A stretch of DNA of 64,000 bases from Saxidomus purpurata (lineage: Eukaryota > Mollusca > Bivalvia > Venerida > Veneridae): contig JAFMSR010000029.1 in NCBI GenBank assembly GCA_022818135.1, positions 496,001 through 560,000 of the forward strand, given 5' to 3'. Shown piece by piece: positions 13,318 to 24,988 of this stretch. Position 1 is the stretch's first letter, and the number at the start of each line of letters is the position of its first letter. The notes under the pieces are model-generated. The model did no database searches and was not told where the DNA came from. It saw only the letters and a list, made by a program, of their open reading frames with translations. Made by a program: the position numbers and the translations under genes.

Positions 13318-13590
13318 TTGGTGAAGTTTCTAGACTCATCCAGAATGGCAAAACTTGTTCACATTGTTTGTGACACATACTCGTATATTACATCCACAAT
13401 AAAAGGTATTGAACACTTATGGTGGGATTGGAGCAATACGGCATACTCTGTAATGGTAAGACACCAAACAACTGGGCAAATGCACTTCAGTCACCAACCT
13501 TCAAGACTGTTCAACAGAAAAATTGTATCAACAAATGTGACACTGACACTTTATACAGTATTTTACCCGAAGAACAAGGTTGGTAAATAG
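13318..13590 (+). pseudogene. Degenerate internal ORF of the long-arm element
   Basis: A 90-residue frame that I do not firmly recognise. It contains VHIVCDTYSYITSTIKG. In another frame, just past a likely frameshift near 13455, sequence resumes as NWANALQSPTFKTVQQ and then LYSILPEEQGW. From memory the spacing resembles an uncharacterised protein family of cnidarians and molluscs with a VVFDTY-type motif followed by a W..L....NK..L block. This is weak inference. Stops upstream and frame changes mean it is not functional. An overlapping frame at 13059-13373 carries no recognised motif. Confidence 0.35.
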
Positions 13591-14029
13591 ATGAGGGCAT
13601 GTGCAAAGTTATTTGGTTCGAAGGTGACCAAATACCGTAATCCGTTGTTGACCTTCTGAAAGCAGAAGTGATGCACACTGAATGTTATGACAACTTTGTC
13701 GATATGACACTATAGCAAACGACGGACAAAACAGTAGTGACTCAAGAGTATGAGCAAGAAGAATAGATAGATAGTTCCTAAAGGAGAAAATATATTCTTT
13801 GCTTTAACTTCTTTTGAAATACTGCTTTAGTGAAGTGAAAGAGATATAAACATAACATTGTTGTCCGAGGTATTGTATATGCATGTACATTACATACCAG
13901 AAAAACAGATACATTTGCAAGTACATGCGCATGTAATGGGGAAATATTTCATATGTAAAACTACATGGAACAAGAGAGTAATGGTAGTACAGTATACTAT
14001 AACTCCAAATTTAGCTAACAAGAAAGTAA

Positions 14030-14720
14030 ATCAGTAGGTAAAGTGACCCCGGCGCCAAGAAGAATGACTGAAACAGTCGTTGTACAGGCCCACTAGGAAA
14101 CCCTTCAAGCCAAAAATCTAAGCTGAGACTGAGCCGAGTGGTCTGAGACAAGAAGATTTTAAAAGATTTTCAAATCAAGTTAACCCCGAACGTGGTCAAG
14201 TTTGAACCGTGGGTCATGATTTTAACTTTCTTGGTAAATGTTTACTGGGTAATGCTACATGCAAAATATCCAACCTCTAGGTCTTGTTGTTTCAGAGAAG
14301 AATTTTCTTATCGAAATTTATGTAAAATAAAGTGACCACCATGCGACTGTCAATTGTGACCCGGGGTCATGGTTTGAACGATCTTGCTAGGGGTTACAAA
14401 GCAATGTTACACTCTAAAAAACTAACCACCTGGGTGGGGTCAATTTTGACCCGGGGTTATGATTTAAACCATGCTGGTAGTGGTCAACAAGATAATGGTA
14501 CATGCTAACTATCATAGCTCCATGCCCTTTGATTTCAGAGAAAATGTGTTCAATTTCTAATACAGAAACCTATGTAAAAGTAAATGACCTATTGGCAGTG
14601 TCAATTTTGACCCAAGGGTAATGAATGATTCAATTATGATAGAAAACTACTATACAATGATACAAAATGTACATGCCAGATATTTCAGCTCTAGACATTC
14701 CGGTGTTTAAAAAGAAGATT
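14030..14720 (+). repeat. Bivalve-type GACCCGGGGTCAT dispersed repeat
   Basis: Four or more imperfect repeats of the order GTCAATTTTGACCCGGGG, then a TCATGATTTGAAC-like block, then GGTAATGCTACATGC, then TTTCAGAGAAGAA-like words. The spacing is about 110-190 bp. I recall this phrase order as one of the most abundant dispersed repeats in bivalve sequences. It is nested inside the long-arm element. Confidence 0.75.
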
Positions 14721-14754
14721 TCTAAATATTATCCTGTTTGTTCCCACAACAATC

Positions 14755-14890
14755 AGAGATCAGCATAGAAATAAATTGTTTGAACAAGTTTGGTAGAGCT
14801 TTATGCAAGAAACAGAGATCTGCACAGAAATAAATTGTTTTGAAAAGGTTTGGTAGAGCTTTATGCAAGAAACATCCATGTAAAGCTTCT
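14755..14890 (+). repeat. Tandem duplication, about 62-bp unit
   Basis: Two adjacent copies share AGAAATAAATTGTTT and GGTTTGGTAGAGCTTTATG followed by CAAGAAAC, with few differences. They lie just before the inner end of the right inverted arm. Confidence 0.85.
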
Positions 14891-15012
14891 TTGAAATTGG
14901 TTTAGTAGGAGATCTTGTTTGAAGCAAACAATAAACGAAGCAAACAATATACATTCATCGATCCTGAAAGCTCACATTGGCATTTCGTACAAGTTTTGCT
15001 AAAAACCCTATA

Positions 15013-16008
15013 ATTTTGTAGACATGTTACTCACACTTTGTTTAAAATGCAGTCAAAAACTTGTATACCAAAATCAGCCATCTAATTATACATTTACTCG
15101 ATTGATTGCATACTTTATGCAAACAAATATAACACAAAATATTATATTAAAATTATATCAGCCCTAGAATTTGACTCATTACATAAACACATATATTTTC
15201 ATTTTAAGGCATTGGTTTACCACTCCCACTTTTACATTATCCTTTCAAACAAAGGCATAAAATTCTGCCACATATACATAATTCTTATTGAAGGGAAAAC
15301 ATTTGTCAACTTAATTAATAAGAAACTGTTTTTTTACTCAAAAGACAACTCAATTTAACATAAATAAAGTAAGCTGTATTTCCTTAAATAGTGCATAATT
15401 ATATTAATACATTTCCAAAACGTGCATTAAAGAGTTAACAATGCTTAGAAATTTTAAAAGATTTACCTTTGTTAATAATTCATTTTCAGGGGTTAATGTA
15501 CCCCACCAATTTTTACAGAAATTTTGTGTCTACAACACAAAGCAAGATACTATTTTGAGGCAGCATTGTCTTGTTAAAAAATTGTTTTACTGTCCTAGAA
15601 AATTTGTGACCCAATTTGGTGGATTTCTTGAGGTCTGTGGAACTTGACAGGTAAACTGTTTAGAAAAACACTGATTTTTAGACTATTTTGGGGATTTGTT
15701 TTGCACTTATTCCAAAATGGCGGTTAAAGTCACATAAAATTTATTATTTTTGTCAATTATTATATATTTCTGTTCAGGTTATTGAAAATGTGTTTCAACC
15801 GGCTGTACAAGGAAGTCAGAATATGCTTTGTTATTTACGGGTGTAAGTTAATAATTTTCGGCGGCCATCTTGTCGGCCATCTTGAATTTCCAAGCCGTGT
15901 GACAGAGAATTTTTGGAGTTTTTGTAAACAGTAGACATTTTGCTTTCAATTAAGACTATTTTCGCTTTTGGGCGCGAATCGTAAATAAATGGCCCTTTGC
16001 TCTTGGAC
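15013..16008 (-). repeat. Right inverted arm of the long-arm element
   Basis: Read on the minus strand it follows the left arm from the outer tip through one copy of the tandem unit, then the AATATATGTGTTTATGTAATG block, to an inner end near GTCTACAAAA. It lacks the two extra units of the left arm and has several small deletions relative to it. Confidence 0.9.
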
Positions 16009-16010
16009 TA

Positions 16011-17160
16011 AACATTTATGTACACTAAATGTTTGACAACATGAAAGTACAATAACTCATTTAACACTTATGTCAGAGCAACTGGCCATGGCTAGGCACA
16101 ACTATGCTTGGTACTCAACATTTATGTGAGGTCTCAATGAATTTCCCCCAACGGGTTGCATTTAAATGGCTAGGACAAACATATCTACATACACTTTATG
16201 TATGAAAAACATCAAAGGGCAATAGCTCATGAGAATCATCCGAACTCAAATTGCCGAATATATGTACAGACTTTGTATGCGAATATCTACTTTGTAGGTA
16301 TCTGCAACAAATTTGATCTGCAACACAGTAGTTCTTACTATTTTGAAGAAAATTGTGTGACAGTGGAGACATTTTGATCAAATTCAGAGGTTTTTTTAGA
16401 ATGTTTGGATGTTTCTATTTCCTAAAAACAAAAACGCAAAGTCATATTTTAAACTCTTCTTTTAACAAAGCAAGATATATTTATTTAACTACTCAACAGT
16501 TACAATATTTGAAAAGGAACCCACATATAAGTATTCAAATTATCAGCTTCCATTAAATCCTTGTATGTTTTAGGATGTAAATTTAAACAAATGCCTGTGT
16601 CACACACAAAACAACCCTAACCCAAATTTCTTTGAAGTCTTCTATTTTCTAAATGCGGTGATGTTTTGTATGTTTTCGCCGTCTGAAAGAACACGATTCA
16701 AACATCCCGCGAGGTTCGATATATACGTACCGATAAAAAACGGACCTCGGCCAATACACAACACATATATACAATAGTTCAAATACAGTGTGAAGTAGCG
16801 GGAAGTTTTTGACGGTAATGATAAGATACATCCAAAGAATATATGACTCAAAATGCTATTGAATATTTTAACTGAAACGGTCTAGATATTCGTTAATTCT
16901 TGTAAGGACTTAATAACAGCTTATCTGTCTTTTTAAATGGTAGTATTATATATTACAACATTTCTGCTAATTTTCAACAATCTCACTGAACACAAAATAT
17001 CTATTTTTCATGAATAAACTGACAAGAACTGTTCTCTTTCACTACAAGCACAGTACATTGTATATCTATATTGCAATATTTTAGATCGTTGTATCATTTT
17101 CGCTTGGTATAAAGTCATAGAACTTTTGCAGTGAATTATTTATAGTAAAGTGTTCGGGAA
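16011..17160. other. AT-rich stretch, nothing recognised
   Basis: Two overlapping minus-strand frames at 16642-16851 were considered, but neither has a motif or a splice context that would support coding. Confidence 0.5.
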
Positions 17161-17492
17161 CATATACATAACGAAACTTCTAACGATACCTGCCTTTTTC
17201 CATCTTTATTTAATTATCAACCCTACCAATATCTGCCAGCTTATTTTTAGCTATCGGTGCACAAAATCTATCATGTTTTACATTTATGAAGACACAGGAT
17301 GGATATGTGCGTTACATTATATATCAAAATGATCGAGTTGTTCAGATAACATGGCTTCATAAATACAAGACATGATGATAGCTTTTGTGCATTGATAGCT
17401 AAAAATAAGCTGTCAGATATTGGAAGGGTCGATTATTAAATAAAGAAGAAAAAGGGCAGGGGTTCATTAGAAGTTTCGTTTAGTATATGTTG
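17161..17492. repeat. Palindromic element with ~120-bp arms
   Basis: The left arm (about 17161-17300) and right arm (about 17352-17492) are inverted copies that share ATAAGCTGNCAGATATTGG, GATAGCTAAAAATAAGC and TTAGAAGTTTCGTT. A spacer of about 50 bp separates them. A third arm copy lies at 6677-6810. The structure fits a foldback or MITE-like family. No target duplication was seen. Confidence 0.85.
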
Positions 17493-17939
17493 ATCGAATA
17501 TTTGAAAACAACGGACAAATGAGTACAAAATGAAATGCATCTTTAGTAAGACGTTCACAATTTAGACGGTCGCAATTTTCTCTATCAGTTCCATAATGCT
17601 TACCCTTTTCTATTATAAAACTATGCGAATAACTTCGACTATTTGCTATACATTATCTAAATTCTGCAATATCTTTAACAGTAGAATGCTTCACTGTTTT
17701 ATCTGAATCCAATGTTAAATACAACATTTAGCTAGCTGAGTACATATTCTAGGTCCCCATAGTTCATAACAATACAACAAGAGGTATGCAACTTTAGAGC
17801 AAAATATCTTGAAGAAAGTTTTGAGAGGTATAAATCGCAAGTGTTGCAAAGACTTGAGAATACAAGAAGTTTCAGCCATCTTATACAATTGGCCTTGATT
17901 TATTAGAATTTTGGAAGTCATATATTATCCGTATAGCAA

Positions 17940-19110
17940 ATGGCAGATTTTAAAGTGATAAGGCTAGAGGCGAGTTTACGTACAAAAGTCAGCTCGGCTG
18001 TAGTTTGATTGACTTCATGTTATATTCAGACGGTATAAAAGCGTCTTTAACAGATTTTGATATAGGCAATATAACTGAATTATTGCATTTGCCTCTAATG
18101 TTTAACTTTAAAGTGATATTTTACGATATTCAAAATCAGAAGGGATACGGAACATCAAAGATAAATATATATTTGACGAATGTAACACTTTGAAATATTT
18201 TGAATATCAGAGTAAATATTTATCCGCATCCTCTAAAAAATTACATTAGAATGTATGTGGCAACAAATTTATCCGATGTTATAAATAAACTCAATGACAT
18301 TCTATATTCTTTTGGAAAATGTTGCTTAAATCAGTTGGAAAATATAATAGCATTTCAACCAAAATGATTTAATAGCGAATGCAGAAAACTTACATACTTA
18401 AAGAAAAAACTTCGCGTAATAAGCCGTCTCAGAAGCGAAGCAAATTTAAATGCATATATTTCGGCACGAAATTAGTTATTGTGACTTATAGCGTAAAGAA
18501 CATTATAGCTCCCAATTAAATCGACTAATACATTATGCGAAAAACCCAAAGACGTTTTAGAGAAAACTAAACTTGTTCTTGGACAAGCGATAGTTCAAAT
18601 TATATTTCACCAGAGGAATGTAAAACCTATTTTGAGAATCTTTTTAATTTGGACAAAGGGGAGAATGTTGTTAAAACAGATATAATCGTGAACAATTCTG
18701 AAAATGAGATTAAAGATTCCATTTTTAATTCTGAGATTACAGATGACGAGATACTTTGAGCAGTTAAAGGTCTGAAGAAGGGTAGAGACATGTGTCAAAA
18801 CGATTGTCCGGTAGGTTGAATCAGGGTTGTTTAGTACCACCGATATTAATTTTAGTATTCACCGACGAAATAGTTAAATATATTGAAGAAAGTGGCATAA
18901 GGATTCAGCTATTCCCTGACTTAACCAAAATACTGTCACTTTTGTTTGCAGACGATCTGGCACTTACTGCAGATAAACGTATATAGTTCTTGGCTAATAG
19001 TTTTGGCTATGTTGGTGTAACTTTGACACAGCAACTATCTTATATTAGTATGTTAAGGGAACAAAAGAGTACTAGTCTTAGTACTTACAAAACTAAACGA
19101 TTATTGCCTG
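17940..19110 (+). pseudogene. LINE relic: endonuclease end and RT piece
   Basis: Scattered frames follow LINE order. Near 17950-18110 there is an endonuclease C-terminal stretch (CSLIDFMLYSDG, then FDIGNITE). Near 18600-18770 there is the pre-RT linker (YFENLFNLDKG ... NSEITDDEIL). Near 18792-18985 there is an RT palm (LNQGCLVPPIL and LLFADDLALTAD), then a thumb-like FGYVGVTLTQQLSY near 18995-19045. The part of the RT expected between the linker and LNQGC is missing at about 18782, so an internal deletion is likely. Stops and frame changes are frequent. This family differs from the LINE at 7.6-10.5 kb. Confidence 0.8.
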
Positions 19111-19227
19111 CTACCAAGAAATGTTAAGAAAATCAATCCTATTCCACTATATACAGGTAAGAAATAGTATTTTGTAATGTATCAGATCTTCACCCGGTGC
19201 ACCGTCCTAGCTCTCCGTCTACTTCTT

Positions 19228-20057
19228 TTAAACAAGAGGGCCAAGGTGGTCCTATATCGCTCACTGGAGACCTACCTTTGACCCAATGTGACCAATATTC
19301 AACCCTTAATTATATACTTATTCTGTTTGACCTTGTCAAAGCAAACATACTAACCAATTTACATGGCGATTGGAACAAACTGTGATTACTAGAGTACCAA
19401 CAAGGTATTCCTTGGAATTGACCTTGTGACCTAGGTTTTAATCCCATGTGGTTCACATAAACACTCTGACCAATTTTCATGCCGATTGGGTATTAAAGGT
19501 GGCCTCTAGTGTTAATAAGTTTTTTTTCTCTAATTTGAACCAATGACCTACTTTTTGACCTAGACGTATCATTTTCTTACTCGTCCTTGATGTCATCAAC
19601 ATCTTCATTCTGACAAAGTTTCATAATGATCCATTCATTCTGACTAAGTGTCATGAATATTCAATGAAAAATGCAGCCTGTACTGCACACACAAGGTTTT
19701 ATTCTATTGTTTGACTCAATTACCTACTTCTTGACCCCAGATAACGCATTTTTAAACATAACCTACATGCTGCCAAGATTATCATTCTGACTAAGTTCCA
19801 TTCAGATCCAAATAAATGTAATTGCATGCACAAGGTTTTTGTATGATTTGACCTTGTGACCTACTTTTTGACCCCAGATGACCTATAATCAAACTCGACC
19901 TAGATGTCATCAAGGCAGTCATTCGGATTAAGTTTCATAGAGATCCAGTGAAAAAAGCAGCCTCTATTGTATACAAAATGTTAAGTTCGGACGGACGACA
20001 GACATACAACAGACAGACGGCGAACACTAGGCAACCACAATAGCTCAGATAAGCTTA
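19228..20057 (+). repeat. Bivalve dispersed repeat (ACAAGAGGGCC family)
   Basis: It opens with ACAAGAGGGCCAAGGTGG and ATCGCTCACTGGAGACC. It then repeats CCTTGTGACCTACTTTTTGACC, TTTCATNNAGATCCA and CAGCCTCTA-like phrases, and ends with GGACGGACGACAGACA and TAGCTCAGATAAGCT. I remember this order as a highly abundant bivalve repeat. Related partial copies lie at 21900-22030 and 55745-56225. Confidence 0.8.
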
Positions 20058-20444
20058 AAATTGCACCTTTGTTTTTTTTTAATATATATTTTCCTTAAGT
20101 TTACTTGCATTACAAAAGTCGTGTAGGGTATTTACTGCTTTTGTAAACCGGGCACATTTTCTGCTAAAAGCGTCCCACTTGTTCTACGCTAATAACGTTG
20201 TGAAATTAAGTCATGAATAGGTTGTTGTGGTCTTATATTATTGTCCGAACTAATTAACCTGAACTAATTAACCTAACCTGATATTATGCATTAATATATT
20301 TTTCAGTGATTGCGCTGAATAAATCAACTTTCGTGAGCATATCGAGCAATAACGTTACGTTTCGTTACAATAACGGAATTTTTCAGCGGTTTACAGTTGT
20401 TTACACTGTTAATATACGACAACTAGAAATGTATTGACAGTTGT

Positions 20445-20512
20445 AGCTAAGTGGTTAGCATTCAGAGTTCTTGACTTGAAATACAAGAGTTCGAATCGTG
20501 TAAACTGATTCA
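20445..20512 (+). other. tRNA-like SINE remnant
   Basis: An A-box-like TAGCTAAGTGGTTAGC is followed about 30 bp on by a B-box-like AGTTCGAATCG. The stems do not close as a full cloverleaf, so this is a tRNA-derived repeat and not a tRNA gene. Confidence 0.5.
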
Positions 20513-20704
20513 ATTAAAAAAAAAATCTGGTACTAGTATGTACAAGGAATGCAGTCGAACACGAAATGCACGAGCATCACTTGGTTTGTTTTTCCTTTGG
20601 AAAACTATTGAAATGTAATAAAATAAATATGAGGAAATAATAGTATATTTTTCTGAAATATAAAACGTTTAAAACATTTATTGGGCTAAAGCTTAAAAAG
20701 AAAT

Positions 20705-20800
20705 CACTGACGTTTGCAAGACTCGAACGCACGAGGTACAGATCAGAAATATTTAAAAAAGGAAACATGTTCGCTACCAACTGAGCTACCGACCCGACCG
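20705..20800 (-). other. tRNA-like SINE remnant with enlarged anticodon arm
   Basis: On the minus strand, GTCGGTAGCTCAGTTGGTAG forms a good D-arm/A-box. GTTCGAGTCTTGC, a B-box, follows after a longer AT-rich anticodon region than a tRNA has. It is best read as a degenerate tRNA-derived element. Confidence 0.5.
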
Positions 20801-21895
20801 ATAATATTTTTTGATCTAAAGATATTTATCAATTATTCCATTTAGCTTACCACGTGCATATCCGTAAAATGAAAACCGAAGATAAATATAGGCAACAAAT
20901 CGACCGTGAAATTATGCCCCATACAAACTATCTATTATGCAACACCTGAAGGTAATAGACATTACTGCAAGATTAAAATGAAATGCGTGCAAATCATTGA
21001 CTGCTTAAAAGTGTCTGATTGTCAGAATAAGCGCATCTTACATTTAGTGGTTACATAAACAACATCAGACAGTTCCCCACAGTTCCTTTTGTTGTTTATT
21101 GTTACTAGGAAAGTTATTTTTGACTCTGATTTATATTTGTTTTAGCAGTGAACATTAACCTGAAAACGAATATGCCAAACTCTGAGCCGAAGATCAGTGT
21201 GCCCTTGTTATTTATAGTCTTATTGTGGTCAAAGGTCTAGGTTAGCTGCAACTTATTTTTCTAAGCATAGTCACGCTCAGATATATAAAATAATAGTATT
21301 TATTTTGATTTGTGCTCAGATATTTCATTTTGAAGTTATGGATTTTGTTTAGAATCGTACTGACTTAGAACGAAATCTGTTTTTTTTTTCAGACACACAA
21401 ACAATTTTGAATCAAGCGTAAACGGTTAAGTACAAGGTTCTTAGAGTTATTTAACTGTCTGACCTATAGCAGTATCTCATTTCAATACTGTATGTAAATA
21501 TATATAATAACTTGTTAGCACAAAATGCTTTTTCATAATTGCTCGAAAATAGAATGTGGTTAACATGAATCAAACAATGATTAAAATAGCTCAAATTATA
21601 AATTTTCTATTGTCATAATAGGCATATGTCAACTTAATCACTAAAAAGATGTGCTGACAAATGTATAAAAGCTAATACGTTGCCATTAAATGAAGGTATT
21701 TGTTGGTTAGCAAGTTTTAAAATTTCGCTGTATAATTAAAGACGCATCTGGGAGTTGCTATCGCACAACTCCCCCCCCCCCCGGAACAGCGCGAGCTCTT
21801 TCACCTAAATTTCTTGTATGCATGTATAAGCAACTTGAATTCTAGATTTCATTTTGACATAGAAAGGATTTAGAAAAATATTATTACCGTTTTTA
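20801..21895. other. AT-rich stretch with small hairpin and C12 run
   Basis: The only structure seen is GGGAGTTG...CAACTCCC at 21751-21774, which runs directly into a run of twelve C (21771-21782). The rest is plain AT-rich DNA. Confidence 0.5.
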
Positions 21896-21899
21896 TGAT

Positions 21900-22030
21900 T
21901 ATTGGTTAATAAGTGTGGCCTCTAGAGTGCTTAAAAGGTTTTCCTTTAATTTGACCGTGTGACCTAGTTTTTTACCCTAGAAATCCACAATAGCTCATAT
22001 TTGAGCACTTCTGCTCAGGTGAGCTAAGAA
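21900..22030 (+). repeat. 3' end fragment of the ACAAGAGGGCC repeat family
   Basis: TGGCCTCTAGAG, GTGTGACCTAGTTTTTTACCC and a closing GCTCAGGTGAGCTAAG match the 3' part of the family seen at 19228-20057. Confidence 0.65.
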
Positions 22031-22159
22031 CAAGGCACACTTCTAACTTTGATAGTCTTCTGTTCCCTCAGAATCTCAATTACGACCCATTTTGACGCAT
22101 ATCAGTCATAATTATTCGTTTACATATATACTGACAAGAAGCTGCATATGTTTTGATAA

Positions 22160-22570
22160 TGCATTTGACATGACTGTGATCTATGTAATCGAGAGGTGTG
22201 GGTTCGTTTCCGGGTACTGTCTTGTGTTTTGGGCAAGGCTGCATTCGAAGTACATTTTCTCACATTTTCTTAGGCAATTTGTCATCATCAAGTCAAACCT
22301 GATGCTTTTAGTGTTCATTGTTTAGTCACTGGTGGCAATTTTTTTCTGTAGTTTCTGCTTTTCGATCTATTTTAGTCTATACGAATTAATTTTAGTTAGA
22401 TTACGAAGAAAGCTCAGTAGCATATTAAATCGCTCACAGACGCTCATTGATCTCGCTCGCTCGCGAGAGGCAGCGATTATTTCATCGCTGCTACCAATAT
22501 GCAAATGGGTGGACTGAGCCACGTGTAGCATCAGTGTCTTTGCCCAAGGACACACCACAGCACAAAATTA
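22160..22570. other. Possible SINE pieces in opposite orientation
   Basis: A B-box-like GGGTTCGTTTCCGGG is followed by TTGTGTTTTGGGCAAGG near 22198-22240. An inverted TTTGCCCAAGGACACACCAC occurs near 22536-22556. Both phrases occur in tRNA-derived SINEs as I remember them. Full units cannot be delimited. Confidence 0.35.
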
Positions 22571-22853
22571 AGTTAAACATAGTTAGTACAGTTCTTTCTA
22601 TAGTATTCTAAGACTGCATTTAGTACTGAATATCAATACTCTATCATATGATAAAGATGCCGTATGATGTGCACATAGTAAATGCCATGTACATTGAATA
22701 ACATAAATACAAAATGTACTGTAATGTAGAAATTATTTTAAGCTTTTTAAGTAACAGAAAATTGTAAAGACATTCTGAATCTGCAGACTTAAAAGCCATC
22801 GCTAGTTTTACCTAGATGGCTTTGCAGCATTTACTGTAAATGAGATACATGTA

Positions 22854-24094
22854 CGAGGATTGTTCAAATATGAATGCATCTAGAACGTTATCTCGCTAAA
22901 TAATGCAAAAATCAGGAGGAAATCAAGATTATTGGGTAGATAAACATGTTACCGTTACATTGATACCACACCCATTAAAATCCGTTCACTTTAGCTATGT
23001 ATATCGCTCGCTAAACATTACCTACTCGTGTATACTAATACAAAAATGTTTGGAAGAAGGTCAGCGTACACCGCTGAACTCGGTCCTATATTAAGAATCG
23101 TTGTATTCTTGGCATAGGCTGTAAAGACATTTTGGATGAAATATGTTCTGTTTATGGGCATAATGAAATGTCTTTTTCGACAGTTATCGTTGGTTTAAGG
23201 AATTCAAATGTGGGTTAGTTTCAACAGAAGTTGCACCAAATGGCCGTCGGCCGAAAACAGCAACGTCTGCCAAGATGGTTGCTAGAGTAAAAGAAATAGT
23301 TGCTACTGATGCAACGTAATTTGAAAATGAGAAAGATCTGTGCTAGATGGAAAACCCATCTGTTGACAGAAAAAGATGTTGCTTAAACAGTTTCCAAATT
23401 ACAATGCACGGTCGTTCGCAAACGTCGTCACTGGTGACGAGACATGGGTTCACTTTTTTGAGCCTTAACGAAAGATTCAGAACAAAATATGGACAACACA
23501 GTCTGGCAAAAAACCATGCATTGCAAAGCGGACCATGAGTGTCAAGAACGTAATGTATGCCATATTCTTCACAAATCAGGGTCCTGTCATTCAGGTTGCT
23601 GTACCTCAAAGGCAAATCCGTAAATGCGAAGTTTTACAAGACTAAAGTTCTTCGAAAACTGAAGAAATATTTCAAAAATCGAAGACCTGCAACTGGTTTG
23701 GCCAATGTCAGATTGCTACATGACAATGCGTCATCGCACAAGGCGTCTATTGTACAAGACTTTCTGAAGCAGGAAAAAGTTGTTGTGCTACCTCACCCTC
23801 CGTATTCGCCTGACCTTGCCCCGTGTGACTTCCTTTTGTTCCATAGGCTCAAAAAATGCCTTTCTGGTCGAAAATTTGTCCAGCGCAAACACCTCGGTTC
23901 TGCAACATTCCACTGTCTTCATAGTATACCTAGAAAAGACTATGAGAATGCCTTCAAGGATTGGATTAGACGACTGAAACTTTGCAAATCTGTTGGAGGT
24001 GAATACCTCGAGGGGACAAAATAAAATTTTCATTGAAATATATCAAGGATACATTTTTATGTGCTTAGATGCATTCATATTTGAACATTCCTCG
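22854..24094 (+). mobile_element. Mariner transposon with both ends, TA target duplication
   Basis: A 1241-bp element. The left end CGAGGATTGTTCAAATATG is matched in reverse complement at the right end with a single mismatch over 29 bp (CGAGGAATG...). TA flanks both ends (22852-22853 and 24095-24096), the hallmark of Tc1/mariner insertion. Length and internal order fit a full-length mariner, but the transposase frame is broken (see the pseudogene entry). Confidence 0.95.
23120..24024 (+). pseudogene. Mariner transposase (D,D34D), frameshifted
   Basis: The enzyme would cut and paste the element at TA sites. The N-terminal half is scattered over two frames, with the linker motif GRRPKTATS near 23240-23275. 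The first catalytic Asp lies in VVTGDETWVHFFEP near 23423-23466. From 23557 the C-terminal 155 residues are open: LLHDNASSHKA with the second Asp near 23722, then HPPYSPDLAPCDF with the third near 23829. Exactly 34 residues separate the last two aspartates, as in the mariner D,D34D signature. Stop codons and frameshifts lie before and after the first Asp, so no active protein is made. The terminal repeats remain good enough that the copy might be cut by a transposase supplied elsewhere; that is inference. Confidence 0.92.
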
Positions 24095-24096
24095 TA

Positions 24097-24988
24097 TATC
24101 AAAATGAATATTTACTGTAAATTGTGAGTGCCCGGTATCCCGTTCAATTCTTCAATCCAGATCAAAGCTAGCCAGTTTAATCAGATTTTCTATTTTTAAC
24201 TTTCTCAAAAGCTGTTATTTTCCATTTTGCATGCTCATGCATATTTCCATTTTTCAGTAAGATGGCACACTAAGTTATAACCTCAGGTTTTTTACAATTA
24301 CAACGGAAATAGTAATGTACAAGTAAAGCATTTTGTATCTGGAAATAGCTCTTGACAAACATACATAAATATGGATTTATTTTGAGAAAACGTTTCCTTT
24401 GTCTCCACCTGTGTTTTTTTGTTGTTGTTATTAGGCATATTTGGATAAGTTTACATTACCTTACATAATATTACAATAGCCTACCAGTGTTGATAGTTGA
24501 GCAATTACATGTTTATAATTTTGTAATTCAATTGGACTAGTGTAAATGTGAAGTTGTAAGCCTTATCACTTGGCTATTTGTACTTTGCACTGACATTGAA
24601 TACCATTATCATATCCGGGAAATGTCTTGGACAATGCAGCGACAAAAACTGGTATAATCCCAGTCCCCAGCTTTGATCTCTCATAAATTCCCATCTTGAC
24701 AAAAATCAGTAATTATATAGGGAAGTTGAAAAACACTTTACAATTAGTTATGAAGAAAGGAGAAATAGAAACACTTGTAACCAAAACTGTCACAAATATC
24801 ATCGTTGCATAAGAACAAACTCCGAAAGAAAGTATTGCATATAAGTTCAGTGAGAAAACTCAAGAATTACTAGACAGAATAACTGTTCTTGAGTGTAACA
24901 AACAGCTTACAGATAAGGCTTATAAGGTAGAAAGGGAGATAAAACTAAAATACATGACAATACATGTATGGAGCGTGAAACTGAGCAC
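24097..24988. other. AT-rich stretch, nothing recognised
   Basis: No gene, RNA or repeat could be supported between the mariner element and the next inverted-terminal element. Confidence 0.5.

Larger units (their letters stand above)
10704..16008. mobile_element. 5.3-kb element with very long inverted arms
   Basis: The left arm (10704-12780) and right arm (15013-16008) are reverse complements of high but imperfect identity. They start at GTTTAAGAG on the left and at GTCCAAGAG read inward on the right. Both ends abut TA (10702-10703 and 16009-16010), which suits a TA target duplication. A 5-bp TAAAC reading is also possible. The ~2.2-kb interior holds a degenerate frame (13318-13590) and bivalve-type repeats but no recognisable transposase. 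The left arm carries three ~519-bp units where the right arm has one. It could be a DNA transposon, a foldback element, or a local inverted duplication. The TA flanks and sharp ends favour a transposon. Confidence 0.75.
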
